From Candidatus Pacearchaeota archaeon (GTDB lineage: Archaea; Nanobdellota; Nanobdellia; Pacearchaeales; GW2011-AR1), in contig JACPXY010000054.1 of assembly GCA_016196285.1 (NCBI GenBank), positions 1 through 36,916 on the forward strand: a DNA stretch of 36,916 nucleotides. The letters are read 5' to 3'. Of the stretch, positions 26,408 through 34,624 are shown one piece after another. Position 1 is the stretch's first letter. Each line of letters starts with the position of its first letter. The position numbers were made by a program, and so were the translations under genes. Below the pieces are notes generated by a model that did no database searches, was not told the DNA's origin, and saw nothing but the letters and a program-made list of their open reading frames with translations.

Positions 26408-28228
26408 ATGAAGAAAGAGGGGCTATTGTTTGCTTTTTTTCTTGTGCTGACCGGATGTATTGCACTGGCCAGTGCACAAACAAATGGAACAAGTACCGAC
26501 GAGATTGCTAAATCTTATCAATGCCTGGAGAAACAAATTGCAGGACGGTCAAGTCTTTCGCTGCAGGAAGCTACATTCGGTGTGCTTGCCTTAGGCAATG
26601 CTAAGAATGCAAGCGAAACTATCGGTAGAGAGAAGCATACTACGAATGCCTGCTGGCCGAAAGCAGGATGTACTCTTAGAGAAACTGCACAGGTTGCGCT
26701 CGCGAAACAACGCCTTGGAGAGAATACTGATGCGATTGAAGCATGGTTGCGCTCGCGAAACGGCACTGCTACAGATCTTGCGTGGTTCATTGAAATTGAT
26801 ACCGAGAACCAGCAGCCCTCAGCATGTACTATAAAGTATGACGGAAAGAGCCATACACTTCAGATGCAGGAAGACATGCGAATCACTGGAAATCCTGGCG
26901 CTTGTTTAACTATCTCAAGTTCAGACTACCTCTTAAAGATCCGCGAGACATGCCTGGAAAAGACGTTTGACATCAGCTGTAACCAGAGCTTCATCTCAAC
27001 TGTTGTGTATCAGAAAAATAAAGGAGATGGGAGTGACTGCCTTGATCAGAACAATGCAACTTGTTTTGTCTCAAGCGAGACTCATGCAGCTTCCTCGCTC
27101 GGCACTACTCAAGAGCGCGTGAATGCGTATTGTTTCAAGACAGGAACTACGTGCGACTATGAAGGGAGTTTGTGGGCGACGCTTGCCTTAGCCAGAACTG
27201 GCAATAGTATTAGTACATTTGTACCGTATGTACTTGCCTTGGCAGAAGATAACCAGCGCTACTTCCCTGAAGCATTCTTGTCAATCTTCCTGGCTGATGA
27301 TGTATCCTACTCGCAAGTCATTGAGAGCAGGAAACAAGGAGTATACTGGGAACTTGTGAACAGCCCCTATAACCGCTTCTATGATACTGCTCTAGGTTTG
27401 CTTGCGCTGAGTAGTTCATCGGCAAATGCTGCTGAAGTGGATGCGACACAAGAGTATTTGCTTAGTATACGAACTCGTGAAGGATGCTGGAATAATAACA
27501 ATATTCGAGATACTGCGTTCCTTCTTTATGCAGGCTGGGCGCGAGGGGTTGTTCCTTCTGGAGGTGGAACGAGCAGCAGTGCCTTCTGTGAAGATGCAGG
27601 CTTCTCTTGTGAGCGGGCAAATTCATGCTTGGATTCTGGTGGGACAGTCAAGCAAGGATTTGAATGCACTGGTGTAGGTGTTTGCTGTTCAATCTCTCTT
27701 GCACGCGAGACATGCAAGAGCCAGAATGGCGTGCTCTGCTCTGCACAGCAAGAATGCGACGGTAGCAGCTTTGAGTCATCTGAAGGCGCGTGCTGCCTTG
27801 GTGCGTGCTTGCCAATCACCCTTGATAATGTATGTGAACAACAAAGTGGTGGAACCTGCAAAGCCTCCTGCAATTCTGATGAAGAACCGACAAGTGATAG
27901 TTGCGGCAGAACAAGCGGGAGCATCTGCTGCATACAGAAAGAAGATGATGGCTCTTCTGTTGGCTTGATTATTGCACTGATTATCCTTATTATATTAGTA
28001 GCGCTCGCTATCTTCTATCGTCATAAAATACAAATGTGGTGGTTCTCACGCAAGAGCGGAATTAAATCAACACCTGTAACGAAGCCTGGACCTCCTCCAA
28101 GTAGACCACTTCCTGCTTCTCGTGCACCTCTCCCTAGATTCGGAGCAGCACGACAACCTCTCCGGGCAAGCCCTCGTGACAGAGAACTTGAAGATACTCT
28201 CGCAAAACTCAGAGAGATGAGCAAATGA
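26408..28228 (+). CDS. Secreted, membrane-anchored protein: alpha/alpha-toroid-like region plus Cys-rich modules
   Basis: Signal peptide; YDTALGLLAL, REGCWNNNNIRDTAFLLYAGW toroid-like repeats; modules ending in CC; C-terminal TM. Confidence 0.7.
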   Translation: MKKEGLLFAFFLVLTGCIALASAQTNGTSTDEIAKSYQCLEKQIAGRSSLSLQEATFGVLALGNAKNASETIGREKHTTNACWPKAGCTLRETAQVALAKQRLGENTDAIEAWLRSRNGTATDLAWFIEIDTENQQPSACTIKYDGKSHTLQMQEDMRITGNPGACLTISSSDYLLKIRETCLEKTFDISCNQSFISTVVYQKNKGDGSDCLDQNNATCFVSSETHAASSLGTTQERVNAYCFKTGTTCDYEGSLWATLALARTGNSISTFVPYVLALAEDNQRYFPEAFLSIFLADDVSYSQVIESRKQGVYWELVNSPYNRFYDTALGLLALSSSSANAAEVDATQEYLLSIRTREGCWNNNNIRDTAFLLYAGWARGVVPSGGGTSSSAFCEDAGFSCERANSCLDSGGTVKQGFECTGVGVCCSISLARETCKSQNGVLCSAQQECDGSSFESSEGACCLGACLPITLDNVCEQQSGGTCKASCNSDEEPTSDSCGRTSGSICCIQKEDDGSSVGLIIALIILIILVALAIFYRHKIQMWWFSRKSGIKSTPVTKPGPPPSRPLPASRAPLPRFGAARQPLRASPRDRELEDTLAKLREMSK

Positions 28229-29415
28229 AATGGATGCTATTAATCCCTCTGTTTCTTCTGCTGACTGGAACACATGCACTCTCAACAAACCTTAAGCAGG
28301 TATACGATTCTCAAGAGACTATCAGCATAAAAATCTCTGGGCAGGTGCTTGAACCGCTTGCCTCTGGGCAGATTGAATTCAGAAGAGGCCATGTGCTTAT
28401 TCCTTTTGAGTATGGACTTGAACTGTTCAATGATGAGTACTATCTCTGGGCTGTTGCACCAATCAATGCCAGCAATTATACTCTTGTTATTAAGAATATT
28501 GCAACTAGTGTAAATGGAATGCAGAAAACAATTACATATAGCCAAAATTTCTCTATTACTGGAAACCTGACTGCCTTCACAGTCAAGCCAGGAGTCATCC
28601 GCGCGCAAGAGAAATTTACGCTCGAGATAATATCTCACCGTGATGAACCATTCTCCCTTCTGATAACATATCCTGAAGAGCAAACTGTTACGATTAAGCC
28701 TGGGAAGAATCTTATCACTATATCTGCAGGAGATACATCTGGAATCTCGAGCATCTCACTTGGACCATACACCTTTCCTGTCTACTCCAGCGGTTTATCT
28801 GTATCTGCAAATCGTCTGGTTTTCTTCCCGGAATACCTTGAAGACATCTATCTGCCTGACAGAGCATCGCCAAGCTATAGCATTATCTTACGCAACACAC
28901 ACAATCGTTCAATAGAAGATATTGAGCTTGTATATACAAGGGATATCTTCGTTATTTCTCCTGATAAGCCATTTACACTTGAGTCTGATGAGCAGCAGAC
29001 CTTAAACATTAGCCTGCGGCGTGGATTTAATGGAAGCATTAATGAGGTGATTTATGCACGTTCTGCAGACAGCTCGTACAGCTCAAGCTTGCTTGTGCGG
29101 CTTGAATTAGAGAACGGTATTCCATTCAACAGAACGAGCAATCAAACGCTATTTTATTGTGAGGAGCTTGGCGGGAGCATATGTGGTGCAAATACTATAT
29201 GCAGCAGCAATCCTGTTTCATCGCTCCAAGGTGCGTGCTGCCTTGATGTATGCACAGAACTAGGAGATTCTGATGAAGGAATAAATTGGACTGGCTACCT
29301 TGTTGCTGCAATTGCCCTTGTACTTGTCATTATCATTTATCTTCGCTACCGAAAGACCTCTGTGAAAAGCGGTGAAGGAATGCTGAAAGAAACCAATCAG
29401 GGAGCATTACCTTGA
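28225..29415 (+). CDS. Membrane-anchored surface protein with one Cys-rich module
   Basis: Signal peptide MKWMLLIPLFLLLTGTHA; beta-rich ectodomain; CEELGGSICGANTICSSNPVSSLQGACCLDVC; C-terminal TM; 4-nt overlap with upstream gene. Confidence 0.7.
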   Translation: MKWMLLIPLFLLLTGTHALSTNLKQVYDSQETISIKISGQVLEPLASGQIEFRRGHVLIPFEYGLELFNDEYYLWAVAPINASNYTLVIKNIATSVNGMQKTITYSQNFSITGNLTAFTVKPGVIRAQEKFTLEIISHRDEPFSLLITYPEEQTVTIKPGKNLITISAGDTSGISSISLGPYTFPVYSSGLSVSANRLVFFPEYLEDIYLPDRASPSYSIILRNTHNRSIEDIELVYTRDIFVISPDKPFTLESDEQQTLNISLRRGFNGSINEVIYARSADSSYSSSLLVRLELENGIPFNRTSNQTLFYCEELGGSICGANTICSSNPVSSLQGACCLDVCTELGDSDEGINWTGYLVAAIALVLVIIIYLRYRKTSVKSGEGMLKETNQGALP

Positions 29416-29910
29416 TGTTCTTTTCTTTTTCTTTGTTCTCTTCTGTATCTTAGGCTTCTCTGCTGCAGGCTCGATACTTGGCTGCTTTTTAAAGAGATGA
29501 GGTGCGATTTCCTGCAGCTTCTTTATCGCGATATCTCTCTCAGCAATCACATTCTTGGTGATTGCATCATAGTCATGAAGGCGATGCACAAGCTGGTTCG
29601 CTGCATGATTTAACTCATCATTGCGGAGCATTAATCTTTCCGGGCTGATAATCTCTATATTTGCAGGCATATAGTTGAAGAGAATCCCCCATAGCCTGTG
29701 CATCGAATCCAGCTCTACTGTGAGATCGACAAATGATGTGAATAGATTCTGTGCATCCTTTGCTAAACGAGGCTCATGAAAGTGTATGTCTTTAAAAGTT
29801 ACTCCCTGCTCCTTCTCTAGTCGTGCAACAATCATCTTAAGAGCTTGAGAGATATGCTCTGGAGGTCTGCCAAGAATCTCGAGCACCATCCGCACCAACA
29901 AATGTTCCAT
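29407..29910 (-). CDS. Hypothetical helical protein with basic C-terminus, 167 aa
   Basis: Long open frame; promoter-like palindrome directly upstream. Confidence 0.65.
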   Translation of the reverse strand: MEHLLVRMVLEILGRPPEHISQALKMIVARLEKEQGVTFKDIHFHEPRLAKDAQNLFTSFVDLTVELDSMHRLWGILFNYMPANIEIISPERLMLRNDELNHAANQLVHRLHDYDAITKNVIAERDIAIKKLQEIAPHLFKKQPSIEPAAEKPKIQKRTKKKKRTSR

Positions 29911-29931
29911 GAGCGTAGATTATCAGGACGT

Positions 29932-29960
29932 ATTTAAAGATTCGTATCGAATCTTTAAAT
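29932..29960. promoter_or_regulatory. 13-bp perfect inverted repeat overlapping the promoter of the 29407-29910 gene
   Basis: ATTTAAAGATTCG-TAT-CGAATCTTTAAAT; TATA-like TTTAAATA within the arm, about 22 nt from ATG. Confidence 0.7.
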
Positions 29961-30000
29961 GAGTATTAAATGAGCAAGGTCACTGCCGAGCTACTTGGAG

Positions 30001-30164
30001 GTGAAGAACCCTATGGCAAGACCATAGGGCATCAGAAAGAAGAAACATTATTATCTCCTGCAACTACTCGTCTTTATCTGACACAAGATAATTATACTTG
30101 TTAAACTATTTTAGGTTTATATTGTAATCCTGCCTTGCTTTATCCCCAAGACAAGACCTTGGGG
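30001..30164 (+). repeat. Dispersed hairpin-bounded element, most complete copy (C)
   Basis: Left hairpin CCCTATGG-CAAGA-CCATAGGG 30009-30029; right hairpin CCCCAAGA-CAAGA-CCTTGGGG 30144-30164; body as copy B. Confidence 0.92.
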
Positions 30165-30189
30165 TATTGGAAAACAATAAATATTTACC

Positions 30190-30900
30190 CTACAGTTTGC
30201 GCAATAAAAGAAGGAATATAACTAAAAGGCTGAAGAAAGTGAATGAAATAATTAGCCAGAAACGAGATTTTGCATCTTTGGAGAGCACTGTCTCAGGTAC
30301 GGGCGCATTGAGCACGATTCTTGTTGTCTCCTCTACCTGCTCTGTTGTTCCTGCTGCTTCTGCTGATGAAGAGATAGCTGAAGTATTAGTTTGATTAGAA
30401 GCTGAGGTGGTTATCTCCTGCTCTTCCTCATCCAATTCCGGCTCTGGTTCTTGTTCAGGCTCAGATAGCATCTCCTCTTCGATAGGCAGAACTTCCGCAG
30501 CAATCAGAAGAGGCAAGCAGGATTTTGCATCATAGGAATTCTTGCCTGCTTTTCGCGCTTGGGCACATAGCTCATGATTGCCTGGCTGTTCAGTAACTTT
30601 GATAAGGAAAGAAGTTTGCTGGGGATATGCAGCAAGTACGTAATTCCAGGAGTCCTTCCATGCGTCATTTGAATAGATAGAAGAGATAAGCTCTCCTCGC
30701 GTGATTCGGGCATCTGACGAATTATGCACGAAAATCTTTATATCGTGCACCTCGGTGCTGTCGAGACTAACATTGACTGAGAATGAAGCGTTGAGCCCTG
30801 TTTGATCAGGTGCCTGTAAGGTAATCTCTAAAGCAGACGAAGGCAATGCACTAAAGCTAATAACCGTAAGCATGATGCAGAGCAAGATTCCCTTGTTCAT
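30190..30900 (-). CDS. Secreted/membrane-anchored protein of unknown function
   Basis: MNKGILLCIMLTVISFSALPSSA signal peptide; Glu-rich and Ser/Thr-rich stalk; C-terminal TM FWLIISFTFFSLLVIFLLLLRKL. Confidence 0.65.
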   Translation of the reverse strand: MNKGILLCIMLTVISFSALPSSALEITLQAPDQTGLNASFSVNVSLDSTEVHDIKIFVHNSSDARITRGELISSIYSNDAWKDSWNYVLAAYPQQTSFLIKVTEQPGNHELCAQARKAGKNSYDAKSCLPLLIAAEVLPIEEEMLSEPEQEPEPELDEEEQEITTSASNQTNTSAISSSAEAAGTTEQVEETTRIVLNAPVPETVLSKDAKSRFWLIISFTFFSLLVIFLLLLRKL

Positions 30901-31630
30901 CGAAAAGGTAGAGGGTGTCTTTATCATTGTTCCAAACCGATTCTGCATTGAGGAACAGTATTGTTTCATTAGTAATTCCTTGCCCTGATTTAATTATCAG
31001 GTCTTTAGTAAGAGTGCTCTCGAGCTTAAATGTTTTGCGACTCTCGTCCTTGAGAAGCCAGCCCTCTAGAGATATTAAATCACAGGCATTCTTAAGCAAG
31101 ACTATCTCTTCTTCTGCATTTATCTTTGCTGAAAGACAGGGAGCATAAGATGATCTTTTCCATATGCCTTTTTCTCCTTGGACAGCTGCTGATTCCGCGC
31201 TTGCAAAAAGTTCGCTCTCTTCCTTCTGCACTAGGAACTTTGAGGCCAGTCCTAGCTCTACGAGCCTTAGATTGACATAATCTGGAGCATAAATTCTTGC
31301 AAGAAGACGACCATACTTCTCTGTGCCTGTAATCTCGATATCTATAGAACTATTGATGAATTGTCTGAGAAATAGCGTCGCCTGGGATGAGAGAGGAGAT
31401 GTTTTCTCTGGAGCATTAATATTCAATAAGCGAATTACTCTGCCGTCTGCTATTTCTAAAGTGTCTCCGTCAATCACTCTCGTAATAATTACTGACTCTC
31501 GTTCAGGCTCCATGAATACTTTGGGCAGAGAGATTAGATTGAATATGACTGCTGTGAATGCCAATGCAAGCAGCACTGCATGAATCTTACGCAAGAGTAA
31601 GCACCTCTCTCTTTGCTGCAAGCGAATCAT
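30857..31630 (-). CDS. Secreted thermonuclease (SNase-like) with C-terminal lamin-tail-like (LTD) domain
   Basis: VIDGDTLEIADGRVIRLLNINAPEK; EKYGRLLARIY; LRLVELGLASKF; C-terminal LISLEGWLLKDESRKTFKLES. Confidence 0.8.
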   Translation of the reverse strand: MIRLQQRERCLLLRKIHAVLLALAFTAVIFNLISLPKVFMEPERESVIITRVIDGDTLEIADGRVIRLLNINAPEKTSPLSSQATLFLRQFINSSIDIEITGTEKYGRLLARIYAPDYVNLRLVELGLASKFLVQKEESELFASAESAAVQGEKGIWKRSSYAPCLSAKINAEEEIVLLKNACDLISLEGWLLKDESRKTFKLESTLTKDLIIKSGQGITNETILFLNAESVWNNDKDTLYLFDEQGNLALHHAYGY

Positions 31631-32069
31631 AAAACCGCTTGAGATTGATGTGATTTAAGACTATAGTTGTTGTATTGATGTTTGGATGAAATCCTGCCTC
31701 CTCTGCATCCCAGACTTCTTTATCAATCAAAAGAACAGTGTTTTTTGCATGAATCATGCAGAAAAGAGAAACTGAACCAGGAGCTACGTGCAGTTCCTGC
31801 TTTAGCTCTTCTGGAGATGCAAAGTGCAACTTACCTGTATTAGTCTGTTTCTTTAAAGCACTTATATTTAGCCGTTTATTTCCAGGCATGCATACTAAAT
31901 AGAATCTGCCTGCAGTGTCTTTCAAGAAGAGGCTCTTTGTTCTAAGACCTGGCAGTGTCTCACGCAAATGATTTGATTCTGCAACAGTGTATACTGGCTT
32001 ATGCTGGTATAAATCATAAGCAATGGCATGCTTGGCGAGATATTCTTCTAGTAGTTTATCCATTGACAA
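31587..32069 (-). CDS. YbaK/ProX-type aminoacyl-tRNA deacylase
   Basis: HKPVYTVAESNHLRETLPGLRTKSLFLKDTAGRFYLVCMPGNKRLNISALKK; ASPEELKQELHVAPGSVSLF. Confidence 0.88.
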   Translation of the reverse strand: MSMDKLLEEYLAKHAIAYDLYQHKPVYTVAESNHLRETLPGLRTKSLFLKDTAGRFYLVCMPGNKRLNISALKKQTNTGKLHFASPEELKQELHVAPGSVSLFCMIHAKNTVLLIDKEVWDAEEAGFHPNINTTTIVLNHINLKRFYDSLAAKREVLTLA

Positions 32070-32109
32070 ACCAACCTGTGGATGTTAAATACTTTTAGGA
32101 TGATGCAAA

Positions 32110-32502
32110 CTAGCCTAGGACATATGCTCTTACTTCTAAAGAATGGAGGAATTGCTCTCTAGCTCTCTTTAGTATACCAGTATCTGATGTTTCGTTCGCA
32201 GAGTCCAGTGCTGCACTTAACTTTCTCTCTGCATAGAGCAGGAAATCTCTTCTTAATTCGTATGGTAGCCTCTTTAAATTTGATACTGTCTTTCTCAGCT
32301 GCCTGCGTGTGAGAGGCTTATTGGTCAGCACTCCTCCAACTAAATCTCTCAATAACAAAACTCTCTCTATATTCAAATCACTATCATAGATTCCTGACGC
32401 GATTCTGAATTCTTCTTCGCTTTTCTTTTTCTCTCTTTTATGCTCATGAACAAAATAGCCTGTTATTATACTTATATCCTGTATTAATCCCGAGATGTCC
32501 AT
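32110..32502 (-). CDS. Hypothetical helical protein, 130 aa
   Basis: Open frame divergent from the thioredoxin reductase gene. Confidence 0.55.
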   Translation of the reverse strand: MDISGLIQDISIITGYFVHEHKREKKKSEEEFRIASGIYDSDLNIERVLLLRDLVGGVLTNKPLTRRQLRKTVSNLKRLPYELRRDFLLYAERKLSAALDSANETSDTGILKRAREQFLHSLEVRAYVLG

Positions 32503-32564
32503 GTGCCAGGATAAACTTCCTGTTTATAAATTTACCTGCAAGCTCTCAACAGGATTTAAGAAAG

Positions 32565-32573
32565 TTTATATAA
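32565..32573 (+). promoter_or_regulatory. TATA box of thioredoxin reductase gene
   Basis: TTTATATAA ending about 20 nt before ATG 32594, suggesting a leaderless transcript. Confidence 0.6.
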
Positions 32574-32593
32574 CAACACACTTAAGAGAAAAG

Positions 32594-33607
32594 ATGGATG
32601 AGAGATTTGACTTTATTATAATTGGGGCTGGATGCACAGGTCTTGCTGCTGCGATGTATGGTGCGCGGCTTGGGATGAAGACACTCTGCCTTGGTGCGAT
32701 GCACGGGACCGAGCTGCCTGTCGGAGGAGTTATAACTACTACTAATATTGTAGAGAATTATCCGGGATTTATCCGGTTGAGCGGGAGTGAACTTGCGGAA
32801 GCGCTTGAAAAGCATGCGCGAAGCTATGATTTGGTGGATATTAGAGAGGAGAAAGCTGAGAAGATTGAAAAAGCCGGCAAAGGATTCTTTGTCAAGACAA
32901 AAAAGAATAATTATCATGGAAAGGCGATATTATTCGCCACAGGGACTAAATGGAGAAAGCTTGAAGTACCTGGAAGTGCAGAACTTGAGAATAAAGGCGT
33001 GGCATATTGTGCTTTATGCCTACATCCTGATGAAGAAATAATATCTAACAGCAATATTATGAAGATAAAAGAAGTTACTCCTGGCACTAGGGTCCTAACA
33101 AAAGAGGGAAGATATCAAAATATTGCAGGATTTACAAGAATTGATTATGAAGGCAAAATAATTAAGATAAGACCACGTTTATTTAATGAATCTGTAAGCA
33201 TAACTGCCGAACATCCTGTTCTCACACTTAAGGTCAATAGGGGAATAGGAAATAACTATTGGAGAGATTTTAAATTCGAAGAACCAGAATGGAAAAAAGC
33301 TGAAGAACTCACTACTGATGATTGTGTTCTATATCCAATAATAAAAGAGGTAGAAGACAAAGAATTTATCAAATTAAGTGATTTTCTTGAATTAAGAAAA
33401 CAAAATGATAGTGTTATCCCCCATAAGAAAACACATACTGCAAAGGTATTAAATGATAAGATTTATCTTACGAAAGATTTAATGAGATTGTTTGGGTATT
33501 ATCTTGCTGAAGGTTCTGCATCTGGACATCAGCTCAATTTTTATTTTAAAGAGAATTCCTCACTTTTTGACTATCCTTCCTGTCGAAAAACAAAAAGAGT
33601 TAATTAA
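32594..33607 (+). CDS. trxB: Thioredoxin reductase N-extein + intein N-terminal part (first ORF of interrupted gene)
   Basis: FDFIIIGAGCTGLAAAMYGARLGMKTLCLG; GVAYCAL then intein CLHPDEEI...; stop at 33605-33607 inside endonuclease region. Confidence 0.9.
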   Translation: MDERFDFIIIGAGCTGLAAAMYGARLGMKTLCLGAMHGTELPVGGVITTTNIVENYPGFIRLSGSELAEALEKHARSYDLVDIREEKAEKIEKAGKGFFVKTKKNNYHGKAILFATGTKWRKLEVPGSAELENKGVAYCALCLHPDEEIISNSNIMKIKEVTPGTRVLTKEGRYQNIAGFTRIDYEGKIIKIRPRLFNESVSITAEHPVLTLKVNRGIGNNYWRDFKFEEPEWKKAEELTTDDCVLYPIIKEVEDKEFIKLSDFLELRKQNDSVIPHKKTHTAKVLNDKIYLTKDLMRLFGYYLAEGSASGHQLNFYFKENSSLFDYPSCRKTKRVN

Positions 33608-34037
33608 AGGATGGTGGAGGGGGGATGGTTGCATGAGAGAGAAAGATTTTTGTATAGTAACAAGTTCAAGAAAACTTGCGTACCAGATGAGAGATATCTT
33701 TCTAAGAACGGGAATTATTCCTTCTTTGCAAAAAAGAGATAAAGACAAACTAAACGCAATTCCACATAAAATTGAAGGAAGAGATGTTTCGTTTACACAT
33801 GACAAATATCATATTCTTGTCGGAGGGCAGTTCTTGGAAAAAATGAACGATATTTTAGAAATAAAGCATCCCCTGATTGATAAAAGAAAAAGCACTCTCC
33901 AGCATGCTTGGATAAAAGGTAACTATGCCATATTGCCTATAAGAAGTATAGAGAAGATAGATTATAAGGGGAAAGTTTTAAGCATCGCAGTTGAAAATGA
34001 CGGAAGTTTTGTGGCTAAGAACTTTATAGTCCACAAT
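33017..34037 (+). mobile_element. Intein in thioredoxin reductase, endonuclease internally deleted and frameshifted
   Basis: Block A CLHPDEEI, block B SITAEHPVLTL, motif LFGYYLAEGSASG, motif LIKGWWRGDG, C-terminal block GKVLSIAVENDGSFVAKNFIVHN followed by C+1; 1021 nt (not a multiple of 3). Confidence 0.92.
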
Positions 34038-34577
34038 TGCGATGCGCCTCTGTTTAAGAATAAGATTGTCGGACTAATTGGCGGCTCAGATTCTGCTGCA
34101 AAGGATGCATTAGTCCTAGCGGAACATGCAAAGAAAGTGTATATCTTCTATCGAGGAGAAAAGATACATCCAGAACCGGTTAACCTTCTGCGAGTAGAGG
34201 AGAAGATGAAACAAGGCAAGATTGAGATAATTAACAAAACAAATATACTGGAGATAAAGGGAAGAGATTTTGTTGAGAGTGTGATTCTTGACAGAGATTA
34301 TAACGGAAGCAAGGAATTCAAGCTCCAGGGAGTTTTTGTAGCAATAGGCCATGTTGCCTTGACTGACCTGGCAAAAAAACTTGGAGTAGACCTTGACAAG
34401 AAAGGAGAGATTATCATCGACCACAAGACTAGTGAGACGAATATTCCTGGAGTATATGCTGCTGGAGACTGCGCAGACAAGCCGTTCAAGCAGGTGATTA
34501 CTGGTGTTGCTGAAGGCTGTACAGCTGCATATTCTGCATATGAATTTATTACTAAAGAGTATGTTGAGACTAGTTGA
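33633..34577 (+). CDS. trxB: Intein C-terminal part + thioredoxin reductase C-extein (second ORF; open frame extends up to 33492)
   Basis: HN|CDAPLFKNKIVGLIGGSDSAAKDALVLAEHAKKVYIFYRG...GVYAAGDCADKPFKQVITGVAEGC; ATG 33633 preceded by GGAGG with about 8-12 nt spacing. Confidence 0.85.
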   Translation: MREKDFCIVTSSRKLAYQMRDIFLRTGIIPSLQKRDKDKLNAIPHKIEGRDVSFTHDKYHILVGGQFLEKMNDILEIKHPLIDKRKSTLQHAWIKGNYAILPIRSIEKIDYKGKVLSIAVENDGSFVAKNFIVHNCDAPLFKNKIVGLIGGSDSAAKDALVLAEHAKKVYIFYRGEKIHPEPVNLLRVEEKMKQGKIEIINKTNILEIKGRDFVESVILDRDYNGSKEFKLQGVFVAIGHVALTDLAKKLGVDLDKKGEIIIDHKTSETNIPGVYAAGDCADKPFKQVITGVAEGCTAAYSAYEFITKEYVETS

Positions 34578-34624
34578 ACGTGAAAGCTAATTAAGTTTTT
34601 AAAGGACAGATGTGTGTGTCCTCT

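Noticed and set aside
27526-27933. 135-aa minus ORF opposite the Cys-rich domain
   Set aside because: Shadow of the cysteine-rich codons; no start context or family signal.
32495-32593. Upstream extension MSMCQDKLPVYKF... of thioredoxin reductase
   Set aside because: Contains the TATA box; the FAD-binding domain begins right after ATG 32594.
33492-33632. TTG at 33492 as the true start of the second TrxR ORF
   Set aside because: This stretch in frame 0 is antagonistic to the intein reading frame encoding LFGYYLAEGS; only the part after ~33550 looks like intein sequence.
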